Below are positions 26,230 through 35,498 of a stretch of 64,000 nucleotides of DNA, in pieces. A program made the translations under genes and the position numbers. Location: the NCBI GenBank assembly GCA_017467905.1, contig JAFUKD010000001.1, positions 1-64,000 on the forward strand, read 5' to 3'. Every line of letters begins with the position of its first letter. Within the stretch, counting starts at the first letter, position 1. The notes beneath the pieces were generated by a model that did not search any database, had not been told where the DNA came from, and saw only the letters and a program-made list of their open reading frames with translations. Source of the stretch: Phascolarctobacterium sp. Lineage in GTDB: Bacteria > Bacillota > Negativicutes > Acidaminococcales > Acidaminococcaceae.

Positions 26230-26342
26230 ACACTAAACATGTCAGAAATTTCTAGTAGCAATACGTGCAAATCGTACTCAGACCTGCTCAAGGCACGTTA
26301 AGCAAGTGAAGCTCCAACAAAATTAGTGCTCATAAGGATTTT
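26230..26342. repeat. possible degenerate copy of the 121-123 bp palindromic element
   Basis: The gap after the hydrogenase small-subunit stop has motifs resembling the better copies (CGTTAAGCAAG, GCTCCAACA, TTAGTGCTCATA) in the same order, but the left half is poorly conserved and the outer arms do not pair. Like the other copies it follows the 3' end of a minus-strand gene. Confidence 0.3.
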
Positions 26343-27071
26343 CTACATACGTTCGCGCAACAAATCCGCCGCCGCACACAACGCCACAATCATGGCACTT
26401 GGCCTGGGGGGGCATCCCGGCACTGCGATATCAACAGGTACCACATCAGCAGCCTTCCCCACGATTGCATAGGTATTGCCATAGGTTTCGCCGCCGGCAG
26501 CGCAAGCACCGCACGCCATAACAAGGCGGGGCTCCGGCATGGCATCGTAGGTCATGCGCAAAGCTTGTTCCAAATTGCGGGTAACAACGCCGGTTATCAT
26601 AATCATATCTGCATGACGAGGCGAAGCAACAAAAGCAATACCATAGCGATGCAAATCGTAAATAGGATTGCTTAAAGCGCACATTTCAAAATCGCAGGCG
26701 TTACAGCTTCCTGCATCAACATGGCGCACATGCAGGGAACGACCAAGCTTAGCAGTTACCAGCTCCTTAACCTCAGCCTGAGCTTCCGTCAGAATTTCTG
26801 CCAAGACCTCTTTATTGCTGTGCTGCAGCACTCCTTCGGCGCAGGCTTCTACACAACGTCCACAAAAGATACATTTTTTATAATCAATGCTTGGCTTGCC
26901 GCCATCCATACTTACTGCCTTTACAGGACAAGCTTCAATACACTTGCCACAGCAGGTATAGTTCTTGCCATACATAACCTTTAACTGGCCACGCATACGT
27001 TTATCGCCAGTGGTCTTAACACCTTCAGTTACTATTCTTTTCGCCAAAATGGCTTCTATCATCTTTAACAC
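26343..27071 (-). CDS. hyfI: fused 2x[4Fe-4S] ferredoxin / [NiFe]-hydrogenase small subunit (HyfH-HyfI-like)
   Basis: 242 aa. Residues 30-80 form a dicluster ferredoxin: the second motif is complete (C67, C70, C73, C77), while the first has C41, C44 and C48 but Tyr38 in the usual first-Cys position, with Cys40 as a possible substitute. Residues 110-240 are a NuoB/HycG-like small subunit with proximal-cluster cysteines C123, C126, C190 and C220 (GSCNAC, CGACA, GCPPRP). In E. coli these are separate proteins (HyfH, HyfI). It would pass electrons to the large subunit. GTG 27071 with GGGGG 7 nt upstream is the start; it follows the large-subunit stop by 11 bp. Confidence 0.85.
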   Translation of the reverse strand: MLKMIEAILAKRIVTEGVKTTGDKRMRGQLKVMYGKNYTCCGKCIEACPVKAVSMDGGKPSIDYKKCIFCGRCVEACAEGVLQHSNKEVLAEILTEAQAEVKELVTAKLGRSLHVRHVDAGSCNACDFEMCALSNPIYDLHRYGIAFVASPRHADMIMITGVVTRNLEQALRMTYDAMPEPRLVMACGACAAGGETYGNTYAIVGKAADVVPVDIAVPGCPPRPSAMIVALCAAADLLRERM

Positions 27072-27082
27072 AATAGTTCCCC

Positions 27083-28591
27083 CTATCGGTCAAGGCAAGC
27101 GTAACATAATTCAAAGCTTTTATTTATTAACGGGAAATCCGGAATAATATCTCCCTGCACCGCTACGGTCAAAGCAGGCCAATTGGGATAGGATGCAGAA
27201 CGCACGAACAATCTGTCAATACGTCCCTGCTCGTCCAACATCAGCCAATGAACATTGTCACCGCGTGCAGATTCACTAATGCCCCAGCTTCCCTCCAAGG
27301 TGCGCAGGCTTCCTAAGTCCACACATAAATCCTTGCTATTATCGTAACGCAGAACGCTAATCGCTTGGCGCACAAGCTTCAAGCTTTGAGCAACCTCGGC
27401 TATGCGCACCTTTATGCGGGCTTCCACGTCACCGGATTTCTCTGTTACTACATCAAAATCAAGGTCATCATAAATACCGTAGCCCATATCCTTACGGCTA
27501 TCACGCTGCACACCGCTGGCACGCGCGCCCACGCCAACCATTGCAAGGTCAAAGGCAGTACGCTCCTTAATAATACCAGTGGTTCGTACACGGTTGATAA
27601 AATTATTCTGCTCCCACATAATGTGTTCAACAACAGCATATTCCCTCTCAACCTCACGCAGCACTTCTTCTATTTCTTCTAATATATGGTCATCTACATC
27701 ATACTTAACGCCGCCGGGAACAATCAAGCCTCGCAGGAAGCGATTGCCTGCCAGCACCTCGTTTAACTGCATCAAATATTCCTTCAAGCGGGAGCCCATG
27801 CTGATTATGGGAGAAAAGCCTACGCCTGCGCATACATTACCCGTATCACCAGCATGGTTGTACAAGCGTTCCAGCTCTGCCGCCATAACACGAATGTACC
27901 AGGCGCGGTCAGGAACCTTCACATCAGAAAGCTTTTCTACCGCCTGACAAAAGCTTAAAGTATTGGCAACGGTGCAGGCTCCGCAAATGCGCTCCACTAT
28001 GGGCAAAGCTTCCCAAGGAGTTTTGCCTTCCACAGCCTTTTCAATACCACGGTGGGTATAAAATAATTTGGCATCCAGCTGGAGCATTGCCTCACCTGCT
28101 TGGCTAAAGCGGAAGTGTCCTGGTTCGATGATACCTGCGTGAATGGGACCGACAGGAACTTCAAAAAGCCCTTCACCCTTCGCGGCAATCATATCGTATT
28201 CCCGCTTGCCACGCACTTTAATATTCACCGGCAAGCGTTTACGCAATGGGTTAAAGCCGTTGGGGAAGGTTTCGTGCAGTACTAAGGGTCGTAAATCAGG
28301 ATGACCTTCGGGAATAAAGCCAAACATATCGTGCAGCTCGCGCTCGTACCATGCCGCTGCAGGCAACAAGGTAGTTAAACAGGGATAGCTAAGCTCGCCA
28401 TCCGCAGGGAACTCTGCCTTCACAGTGTCTAAGGTACGTTTATCCTTATTATAGAACAGGCAATAGATGGCAAGTCCGCCGCCACGATGAGTTTCATCTG
28501 CGCCGAACATGGCTGCCAAAGGATGCTTGCCGCCGTCGCCGCAAATATTAGCAGCGCCACGTAAGTTTTCAGGTTTTACATGCATCACCAT
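27083..28591 (-). CDS. hyfG: [NiFe]-hydrogenase group 4-like large subunit (HyfG/HycE-like, NuoC-NuoD fusion)
   Basis: 502 aa. About residues 1-125 are NuoC-like and the rest is NuoD/HycE-like (VGPIHAGIIEPGHFRF at 147-162). The nickel-ligand pairs are retained: N-terminal C203/C206 (RICGAC) and C-terminal C496/C499 (SFELCYACLDR). The usual DPCxxC is changed: Asp-Pro is replaced by Glu-Leu. The protein ends directly at the Arg after this motif, so no C-terminal extension needs a maturation protease. It probably catalyses H2 evolution or oxidation coupled to ion transport. Hyp maturation genes are not in view. Confidence 0.86.
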   Translation of the reverse strand: MVMHVKPENLRGAANICGDGGKHPLAAMFGADETHRGGGLAIYCLFYNKDKRTLDTVKAEFPADGELSYPCLTTLLPAAAWYERELHDMFGFIPEGHPDLRPLVLHETFPNGFNPLRKRLPVNIKVRGKREYDMIAAKGEGLFEVPVGPIHAGIIEPGHFRFSQAGEAMLQLDAKLFYTHRGIEKAVEGKTPWEALPIVERICGACTVANTLSFCQAVEKLSDVKVPDRAWYIRVMAAELERLYNHAGDTGNVCAGVGFSPIISMGSRLKEYLMQLNEVLAGNRFLRGLIVPGGVKYDVDDHILEEIEEVLREVEREYAVVEHIMWEQNNFINRVRTTGIIKERTAFDLAMVGVGARASGVQRDSRKDMGYGIYDDLDFDVVTEKSGDVEARIKVRIAEVAQSLKLVRQAISVLRYDNSKDLCVDLGSLRTLEGSWGISESARGDNVHWLMLDEQGRIDRLFVRSASYPNWPALTVAVQGDIIPDFPLINKSFELCYACLDR

Positions 28592-28592
28592 C

Positions 28593-30068
28593 TTAGCCTC
28601 CTATTACCTTTACAGCATTATTCAAAAGATTATTAATCCAAGTGATTTTTTCAAAGCCTGCGCCTACTATGCAGGTCAAAAGCAACAAGGTTGCCAGCAC
28701 AGGTACATCTATCTTGCCAAGCAAATCTCCCAAGGGTTTACGCTTGGCAGTATCACACAGCATACGCATACCATGATACAAAATACCAATGAGCACGCCG
28801 GTTAAGAGAACAATCAGCAAACCGCCTGCAATCCAATGGTCGTGACGGAACATATCCGTCAGAATGTAGAACTTACTAAAGAACAAGCCCATGGGAGGCA
28901 AGCCTAAAATGCCCAGCATACCTGTCAACCAGAAGGTTGCCGTATGAGGAACATCGTGCATCATACCGTGGATGCGCATCATATTACGGGTTTGGTATTC
29001 TTGGATGATGGTACCTGCAACATAGAACAGCACGAACTTAATCATGGCGTGGCTATACATGTGAAGCAGCACTGCCTTCAAGGAGAAAGCGGTGAATACA
29101 CCAATACCAGCCATCATAATGCCAATGTTTTCCATGGAAGAATAAGCAAGAATACGTTTTACGTCACGCTGCACCACCACGAAGGGTACGGCAACGGCAA
29201 CGGTCAGCACTGCAAAAAACAGTACCATGCTACCCATCAGCTCTGCTCCCGCAGTGGGCAACAGTATTACCAGATTGCGCATCATTACATACAGGGCGCA
29301 GGTACACAGCGCACCGGAAAGCATACCACTGGTTAAAGAAGGAGCTTCCGCATAGGCATCGGGCAGCCAAGTGTGCATGGGTGCCATACCAATTTTGGTA
29401 CCATAGCCAATCAAAATAAACATCAATGCCAATTTAGTTAAGGCAGGGTCAAGCATGGTAGCGTGATTATGCAGGTATAACCAGCTTAATGCTCTATCAC
29501 TACCCAAGGCACTAATCTGCGCATAATACAAAATCAAAGTGCCTAAAAGCGCCAAGCAGATACCTACGGTACAAACCATAACGTACTTCCAGGTTGCTTC
29601 CAACGCCGCACGGGTAAACTTAAAGGAAATAAGCAGTGCGGAAATCAAGGTTGTCGCCTCGATTGCAACCCACATCAAGCCCAAGTTCTTTACCAGCAGC
29701 ACGAGGAACATTGTCCAGACGAACATCTGCATTAAAGCAAAGTAGCGTCCCGTCTGTAAACGCTCCCCTTTCAAAACGCCACAAATCTCTTCACGGGTCA
29801 GGTAGGAGCGCGCCGTCCAGCTTGCAGCTAAATATAATGTAGTAATTATCAGAAGCATCCACGCGCTTAAAGCATCAATATAAAAATACTCGCTGTCAAA
29901 AGGATGAGCAGGATTCAGATTATACAGAATAGCTGCCACCAAAAGCCCAACACCTGTCGCGGTCAAACGGTGCATCCAATGCAGGGTGTTGTTTTCAAAG
30001 CTTCCCTTCACTGCCAAAACTGCACAAATAGGGGGCAAAAGTAAAAGCACAATAATTAAATCAAGCAT
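28593..30068 (-). CDS. hyfF: membrane antiporter-like subunit, HyfF-like
   Basis: 491 aa, highly hydrophobic (about 13-14 transmembrane segments). MRP/NuoN-type features are visible: a glutamate in the fifth helix region (LMWVAIEATTLISALLISFK), a central lysine region (KIGMAPMHTWLPDAYAEAPS) and DVKRILAYSSMENIG. It is one of two antiporter-like subunits in this operon and probably carries protons or Na+ across the inner membrane. It starts 4 bp after hyfE; hyfG follows after 1 bp. Confidence 0.87.
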   Translation of the reverse strand: MLDLIIVLLLLPPICAVLAVKGSFENNTLHWMHRLTATGVGLLVAAILYNLNPAHPFDSEYFYIDALSAWMLLIITTLYLAASWTARSYLTREEICGVLKGERLQTGRYFALMQMFVWTMFLVLLVKNLGLMWVAIEATTLISALLISFKFTRAALEATWKYVMVCTVGICLALLGTLILYYAQISALGSDRALSWLYLHNHATMLDPALTKLALMFILIGYGTKIGMAPMHTWLPDAYAEAPSLTSGMLSGALCTCALYVMMRNLVILLPTAGAELMGSMVLFFAVLTVAVAVPFVVVQRDVKRILAYSSMENIGIMMAGIGVFTAFSLKAVLLHMYSHAMIKFVLFYVAGTIIQEYQTRNMMRIHGMMHDVPHTATFWLTGMLGILGLPPMGLFFSKFYILTDMFRHDHWIAGGLLIVLLTGVLIGILYHGMRMLCDTAKRKPLGDLLGKIDVPVLATLLLLTCIVGAGFEKITWINNLLNNAVKVIGG

Positions 30069-30072
30069 ATCC

Positions 30073-30702
30073 TCACCCCTTCAACTTGTTCAGCTCGTTG
30101 GTATCGGTAGTTTTGAAAGATACGCGCAGGCGGCTGGTCAAAATAACCAAAATCACAACGGCAATCAATACGTCGAGGAAAACACCCAGCTCGATAATCA
30201 CGGGCAAGCCTTCGGTCATAACCAAACCGAACAGGTAGATACCGTTTTCCAAGGTAATCAGGCCAATCATCTGCATAATGGCACGACTGCGCATTACAAT
30301 CAGAATCAAGCCTGTCATAATCATAAACAAGGAGGACGCTAAAATATCGCGACCTTCAAAATGGGGCAGCAGGCTATCAAAAACCATATAGCTTAACGCC
30401 AAGGCACAGGCTGCTACCGCTGTTGAATAGTTAACATTAATATCACTGACAATCTCAGATTCATCCTGCAGGTTACGCACAACCTTCAAGATAGCGTAAG
30501 GAATGAAGATAACCTTAACCAAAATTGTCAGGACACCGGGTAAAAAGGCGTGCAGCCCTCCCCCGTGGCTCATGCCGATAACCAGGCAAGCCGCTGCAAT
30601 CAGTGCAGATTGTACGCCAAGACAGTAAACACCGCGGCGCAGGTCCATAATGCGAGTTTGCAGGAATACTACAAACATCAGCGCTACTACTAAATACTCC
30701 AC
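30073..30702 (-). CDS. hyfE: membrane subunit, HyfE-like (NuoK-related)
   Basis: 209 aa with about six to seven hydrophobic helices. The C-terminal half (MQMIGLITLENGIYLFGLVMTEGLP) contains the helix glutamate typical of NuoK/MrpC/HyfE proteins. It is in the conserved gene order hyfB-C-E-F. It is an integral membrane part of the ion-translocating arm. Confidence 0.87.
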   Translation of the reverse strand: MEYLVVALMFVVFLQTRIMDLRRGVYCLGVQSALIAAACLVIGMSHGGGLHAFLPGVLTILVKVIFIPYAILKVVRNLQDESEIVSDINVNYSTAVAACALALSYMVFDSLLPHFEGRDILASSLFMIMTGLILIVMRSRAIMQMIGLITLENGIYLFGLVMTEGLPVIIELGVFLDVLIAVVILVILTSRLRVSFKTTDTNELNKLKG

Positions 30703-30713
30703 AGCTTACCTCC

Positions 30714-31601
30714 TTAACGCGCTACAACTGCCAACAGCATCATAATGCCTGCAGCCGCCAAATAAATGCGCACTTTAAACAAACGCATTTTATTATTCAA
30801 GGTTTCCATCACAGCAACACCTGCCGCACCCAACAGAACCTTTACCGCCAAGGGCAGGTTCAAAGGCAAATACAACAGGGAGAAAATCAAAAGGAAAACC
30901 AAAAGCTTCAATTGACTAGCCCAATGGATAAGGCTTAACAATCTACCGGAATATTCCAGAGTCATACATTCATGCACCATGGTCAATTCCAAATGGGTAT
31001 CAGGGTTGTCAACAGGAATACGGGCGTTCTCCGCCAACATCACCAGGAAGAAGGCAATACCCGTCAGCACACTTGCTACAGTTAAATTCACTTCATTAGG
31101 ATTCAAGGTCATCCCAGTCAAGGAAGTACTGCCTGTATGCAAAGCATTGGACAGAATACCAAGCATAATTACCGGTTCTACAAATGCCGCAATATAAACC
31201 TCGCGGCTGCCGCCCATTCCTCCAAAAGCAGTTGCCGCATCCATGGAAGAAACCGCCATGAAGAAACGTCCAAGAGCAAAGAGATATACGAAAACAAAAA
31301 CGTCACCAAAATTTGCCTTACCACCAATGAAGTTAGGCAGCATGCTGGCAGCAGCCAAGGTAGTGATGAAGTACACACAAGGAGCTGCTACGAAGATGAT
31401 GCTGGTATTGGGAGTGAGCATGGTAGGCTTGCGCCACCATTTGTAAATATCGTAGTATTCCTGAAAAATGCTGGAGCCAATACGATTTTGCATAAAGGCT
31501 TTCAGCTTTTTCACAATACCGCTTACCAGGGGAGCAAGCAACAGCAAGATTACAGCCTGACCCAGGCAATATAATAAATTCATGAGTACATCATTCATCA
31601 T
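30714..31601 (-). CDS. hyfC: membrane subunit, HyfC/HycD-like (NuoH-related)
   Basis: 295 aa with eight predicted membrane helices. AFMQNRIGSSIFQEYYDIYKWWRKPT (cytoplasmic loop near residues 35-60) and VDNPDTHLELTMVHECMTLEYSGR (near 195-218) are the acidic NuoH/HycD loop motifs that line the interface with the hydrogenase module. It overlaps hyfB by 4 bp. Confidence 0.9.
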   Translation of the reverse strand: MMNDVLMNLLYCLGQAVILLLLAPLVSGIVKKLKAFMQNRIGSSIFQEYYDIYKWWRKPTMLTPNTSIIFVAAPCVYFITTLAAASMLPNFIGGKANFGDVFVFVYLFALGRFFMAVSSMDAATAFGGMGGSREVYIAAFVEPVIMLGILSNALHTGSTSLTGMTLNPNEVNLTVASVLTGIAFFLVMLAENARIPVDNPDTHLELTMVHECMTLEYSGRLLSLIHWASQLKLLVFLLIFSLLYLPLNLPLAVKVLLGAAGVAVMETLNNKMRLFKVRIYLAAAGIMMLLAVVAR

Positions 31602-33583
31602 TTATACATCGCCCCCCAAATCAGAACTATAACCATTGCCACCATAACGTAGCTCACATAAAGCCTTACGCTGCCCTGCTGCAAACGGCGCAGGAAAGCA
31701 GAAGCACTTACAAAATATTTATTGAACGGCTGATATAATTTTTCGGTAATCATATCAGGAATTTCTAATTTATAGAACAGCTTGCGACCAAAATAGGAAT
31801 GATCATTTTGAGTATAGGTACGTTCCCGTTTGGGCTTCAACAGGTAATCGAAGGCACGACGCACCGGCTTGGAAAAGCCTGTTGCGGAATATTGCTGACG
31901 TGCAGTGGGATAAGTGCCACAGTTCCAAGTAACATCCTTTGGGATGCAAATCTTCTGACCCACAACAAAGTACAGCACTACCACACCGATAATACCCAAA
32001 ACAACAGCCACCAGAATAGGATTATAGGTTACGAAAGTACCACTGCCACTCCAAATCAAGCGACCGCCTACCCCTAACACCATATAATCACTCATATGAA
32101 GAGCATTGCACAGCAAATATATTACATAACCGGGGAAGATACCGCAAATAAGCACCAACGCACTGCTCATTCCCATGGCAGCAAGCATAAAGGTATCGGA
32201 TTCGTGAGCACGCTCTACCAATTTACTGCGGGCAGCTCCCAAGAAGGTAATGCCAAAGTAACGGACGAAGCAGCCCAAAGCCAAAGCTCCCGTCAATCCC
32301 ATGAGCACGAACGCCAAAGCAGTCCACAGGCGCACATCCTGCGTAAGTCCGTTATGCCCCAGAGTGATGAAGCTTTGCAGCACCATCCATTCACCAACAA
32401 AGCCATTGGTCAAGGGCAAAGCCGCCAAGCCCATGGCGCCGATAAAGGTAAAGATGGCAGTATAAGGCATCTTATTAGCCAAGCCGCCAAAGAGTTCTAA
32501 ATTCTTACTGCCTGTTCCGTGCATAATACTGCCAGCACTCATGAACATCAGAACCTTCATAATAGAATGGTTGAAAGCATGCAGCAACGCAGCCAAGAAA
32601 CCTATTTGACACCAGTTGGAATCGGTAACAACCTTTAGAAGCATGCCACAACCAAAGGCAGCGAAGATGATACCCATGTTTTCCACAGAGGAATACGCCA
32701 GCACACGTTTAATATCCACTTCCATTTGCGCATACAGCACACCCAAGAAAGCAGAGAGCAGACCAATCACCATAACGATAACCGCCCACCAGTAATTCCA
32801 TTCCGGAAGGAAGTCGAACATAAAACGTCCGAAGCCATACAGAGCAATCTTCAACATAACACCGCTCATCAGAGCAGAAACATGACTGGGCGCAGCAGGG
32901 TGAGCATTGGGCAGCCATACATGCAGGGGCACAAAACCAGCCTTCAAGGCAAAGCCAATGAAGGCAGCTGCAAAAACTGCGTGCAGCCAGCCACCTTCCA
33001 AGGTATTATTAGCCATAGCCGCAAAGGTAAAAGAAGCGCTATGGGTTGCGGTCAGGAAGAAGGCAATCATAATTGCCGCAGTACCAATGGAAGTCATTAC
33101 CAAATATTGGTAAGCAGCATTCCAGGTAGTACGTTTTTCTGCCTCGTGGTTCACCAAAAGGAAGGAAGCAACCGCCATTATCTCCCAGAACAGCAGGAAG
33201 CTTAACGCATCTCCTGCCAAAAGCACCAATACCATGGAGCAGATGAACAGGTTCCACAAGCCATTAAGCATGCGTAAGCGTTTACCCTCGTAGCTTTCGG
33301 CATAGCCAAGAGCGTAAATGCTGGCAATGATTCCGGCTAAACCAGTAAGCATTAAAAAGGCAGCACTCCAGCCGTCGCAGGTAAGGACATAGCTTCCCCA
33401 CTTCACCGCCCGCACAGGAATATCACTTGCCAAAATAGACCACGCATTAAAAAATACTAAGCCACTGCCCATAACAGCAGCAAGATTTGCTACATAATGC
33501 GCCATAATCTGCCTTTGATGAGGCGCGAACAAAGTTAAAATGCCTATGCTATAACAAAGCACAGCCGCAAAAAACATATCCAT
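31598..33583 (-). CDS. hyfB: membrane antiporter-like subunit, HyfB-like
   Basis: 661 aa with about 14-16 membrane helices. It contains the NuoL/HyfB signatures LLFWEIMAVASFLLVNHE (glutamate helix), AGFVPLHVWLPNAHPAAPSHVSALMSGVMLK (lysine/histidine channel) and DIKRVLAYSSVENMGIIFAAFG. First gene of the operon; AGGTG precedes ATG 33583. The upstream 150 bp region is AT-rich and may hold the promoter, but I could not identify boxes with confidence. Confidence 0.89.
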   Translation of the reverse strand: MDMFFAAVLCYSIGILTLFAPHQRQIMAHYVANLAAVMGSGLVFFNAWSILASDIPVRAVKWGSYVLTCDGWSAAFLMLTGLAGIIASIYALGYAESYEGKRLRMLNGLWNLFICSMVLVLLAGDALSFLLFWEIMAVASFLLVNHEAEKRTTWNAAYQYLVMTSIGTAAIMIAFFLTATHSASFTFAAMANNTLEGGWLHAVFAAAFIGFALKAGFVPLHVWLPNAHPAAPSHVSALMSGVMLKIALYGFGRFMFDFLPEWNYWWAVIVMVIGLLSAFLGVLYAQMEVDIKRVLAYSSVENMGIIFAAFGCGMLLKVVTDSNWCQIGFLAALLHAFNHSIMKVLMFMSAGSIMHGTGSKNLELFGGLANKMPYTAIFTFIGAMGLAALPLTNGFVGEWMVLQSFITLGHNGLTQDVRLWTALAFVLMGLTGALALGCFVRYFGITFLGAARSKLVERAHESDTFMLAAMGMSSALVLICGIFPGYVIYLLCNALHMSDYMVLGVGGRLIWSGSGTFVTYNPILVAVVLGIIGVVVLYFVVGQKICIPKDVTWNCGTYPTARQQYSATGFSKPVRRAFDYLLKPKRERTYTQNDHSYFGRKLFYKLEIPDMITEKLYQPFNKYFVSASAFLRRLQQGSVRLYVSYVMVAMVIVLIWGAMYK

Positions 33584-33792
33584 TCATATCACCTTTTATT
33601 TATATTTATTGTTCATAAAAAAATCACCTTTAACTTAGTTAGCATATCACTTTCTACTGCGTTCTTCAAGCATTTTGAAGAGGAAAAGCCTATAAATTTT
33701 GCCTTCGCTTTAAATAGGAAACGCCTCGTAAAAACTTGCCTTTACTACGAAAATATTATAGAATTCTTCTATATATAAAGGAGTGTGATTTT

Positions 33793-34581
33793 ATGAAAAT
33801 ATACGCCTTACTGGAAAACATTTCTAACGACGAAAGCCTTGCCTGCGAACATGGCTTGAGCCTGTACATAGAAGCTGACGGCAAAAAGATTTTGTTCGAC
33901 ACAGGTGCTTCTGACTTATTCGCAATCAACGCCGAGAAAATGGGCATTGACCTGAAAGCGGTAGACTTCGCTGTTATTTCTCACGGACATTACGATCATG
34001 GCGGTGGCTTGAAAAAATTTATTGAACTGAATGAGACAGCGCCCATCTACATCAGCGACAAGGGCTTTGACCAATACTATTCCGGCACAGATTTTAACGT
34101 AAGCATTCCCGAAGGCTTGGCTGGTAACGAACGCTTCGTTCTCACTTCCGCCCCTATCAAGCTTTCTGAAAATATTACCCTGCTCAACTGCAACGAACGT
34201 CAGGCAAAATACTACGCCGACACCTACGGCTTAAACAAGCTTGTTAACGGTGAGTTTATTCCTGACGACTTCCTCCACGAGCAGTACCTTATTATTGAAG
34301 AAAATGGTAAGCGCATTGTCATTAGCGGCTGTTCTCACAAGGGCATCCTTAATATTATGGAATGGCTACAGCCAGACATCCTTGTTGGCGGCTTCCACTT
34401 CTTCCGCCTTACTACTGCAGGCGAAGATGCGTTAACCCTAGACAAATCTGCAAATATTCTTAACCAGCACAACGCAACCTACTACACCTGCCATTGCACC
34501 GGCGTAGAACAGTATGAGTATCTTAAAGCCCAAATGCCCAAGCTGAACTACCTCGCCACCGGCGACATCATTGAATTTTAA
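33793..34581 (+). CDS. MBL-fold metallohydrolase (dihydropterin-phosphate synthase-like, COG1237)
   Basis: 262 aa metallo-beta-lactamase fold. SHGHYDHGGGL (HxHxDH; about residues 65-75) provides the metal ligands, SGCSHKGILN is the next ligand region and CHCTGVEQYEYL closes the site. The arrangement is that of the COG1237 group, annotated as 7,8-dihydropterin-6-methyl-ribofuranosylaminobenzene-phosphate synthase; that activity is known in methanogens and doubtful in bacteria. GGAG lies 9 nt before ATG 33793. It is monocistronic and divergent from the hyf-like operon. Confidence 0.84.
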   Translation: MKIYALLENISNDESLACEHGLSLYIEADGKKILFDTGASDLFAINAEKMGIDLKAVDFAVISHGHYDHGGGLKKFIELNETAPIYISDKGFDQYYSGTDFNVSIPEGLAGNERFVLTSAPIKLSENITLLNCNERQAKYYADTYGLNKLVNGEFIPDDFLHEQYLIIEENGKRIVISGCSHKGILNIMEWLQPDILVGGFHFFRLTTAGEDALTLDKSANILNQHNATYYTCHCTGVEQYEYLKAQMPKLNYLATGDIIEF

Positions 34582-34593
34582 AACATAAGTAAG

Positions 34594-34632
34594 AAAAGAG
34601 TACACTACGAGTCAATTCGTAATGTACTCTTT
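34594..34632. terminator. bidirectional terminator between convergent genes
   Basis: An imperfect long stem AAAGAGTACACTACGAG / TTCGTAATGTACTCTTT with a 4 nt loop sits between the MBL gene (+) and the P-loop/Asp23 gene (-). T-rich runs follow on both strands, better on the minus strand (TTTTCTTACTT). Confidence 0.75.
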
Positions 34633-34638
34633 CAATCT

Positions 34639-35472
34639 TTACAGCACCTTTTCTTTTTTAACAGAAAGGCTTCTGATGGACACGTTCACATTCTTCACCT
34701 GCATTGCCGTCATATATTCAACCTTTTCTTTTATCTTAGCCTGCAGCTGACGAGTGATGGTAAAGATGTTCATCCCATAGAACAGAATAACCTCCATGGA
34801 AATGGTAATCCCCTTACTGTCAGTACGACGACGGATACGCACATTCATTACCTTGTCCACGCCCAACATCTTGTTGGCAATAATTTCAATAATACTTTCA
34901 ATAGCAGTATCCGCAATGAGCAGCTTGCCATAAAAACTGAAAGCAGGACGAACGATGGAACGGTCAGCATCCTTTTTCTCACGGCGCTGCTTGGAAAAAA
35001 TATTGTAGGGCAAATCTGCAAAATAGCCAGTAAAATGAGGCTTGAGCTCTACGGAGGGCACAGGCACAATATGCTTGCCTTCCTGCAAGCGGGAATGACG
35101 TGCCTTCTTAATCTCGGACTTAGTTGCAATCTGACTGATGTAGACAGTTTTCACAGGAGCATCCAGATTAAGCCTATTACAGATTTTCTTAATCATATTG
35201 TCAGAGGTAGCAATGATTAGCAGCCTGCGAATATTATTCTTGCCTAAAGCCTCACGCACCACTCTAGCGTGCTCGTTATCCGTAAAGATTGCGCGCTTTA
35301 CTGCCTGTATTCTGTTTTCTTCATTCTTAGCAGACGTGCCTGCTAAGATTCTTGTTCCCTTAATTAGGAGACCATCATCAATAATGGCATCACATTTATT
35401 ATCAAAGGCAACCCCAATGGCGCGGTGGCTTTTGCCCGTACCGCTAGGACCAACAAAGGCAACAACTTCCAC
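34639..35472 (-). CDS. P-loop NTPase fused to an Asp23/Gls24-like domain, uncharacterised
   Basis: 277 aa. The N-terminus has a Walker A motif GPSGTGKS (8-15) and a short nucleotide-binding domain (IIDDGLLIKG may supply the Walker B-like acidic residues). From about residue 185 (GKLLIADTAIESIIEIIANKMLGVDKV) to the end the sequence looks like an Asp23/Gls24 domain, a fold linked to envelope stress in Firmicutes. The middle part is lysine/arginine-rich. No transmembrane helix is apparent. I know no experimentally described protein with this arrangement. It is downstream of the PHP gene with a 26 bp gap. Confidence 0.7.
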   Translation of the reverse strand: MEVVAFVGPSGTGKSHRAIGVAFDNKCDAIIDDGLLIKGTRILAGTSAKNEENRIQAVKRAIFTDNEHARVVREALGKNNIRRLLIIATSDNMIKKICNRLNLDAPVKTVYISQIATKSEIKKARHSRLQEGKHIVPVPSVELKPHFTGYFADLPYNIFSKQRREKKDADRSIVRPAFSFYGKLLIADTAIESIIEIIANKMLGVDKVMNVRIRRRTDSKGITISMEVILFYGMNIFTITRQLQAKIKEKVEYMTAMQVKNVNVSIRSLSVKKEKVL

Positions 35473-35498
35473 AACGACCTGCCTGCCTTTCTAATTTT

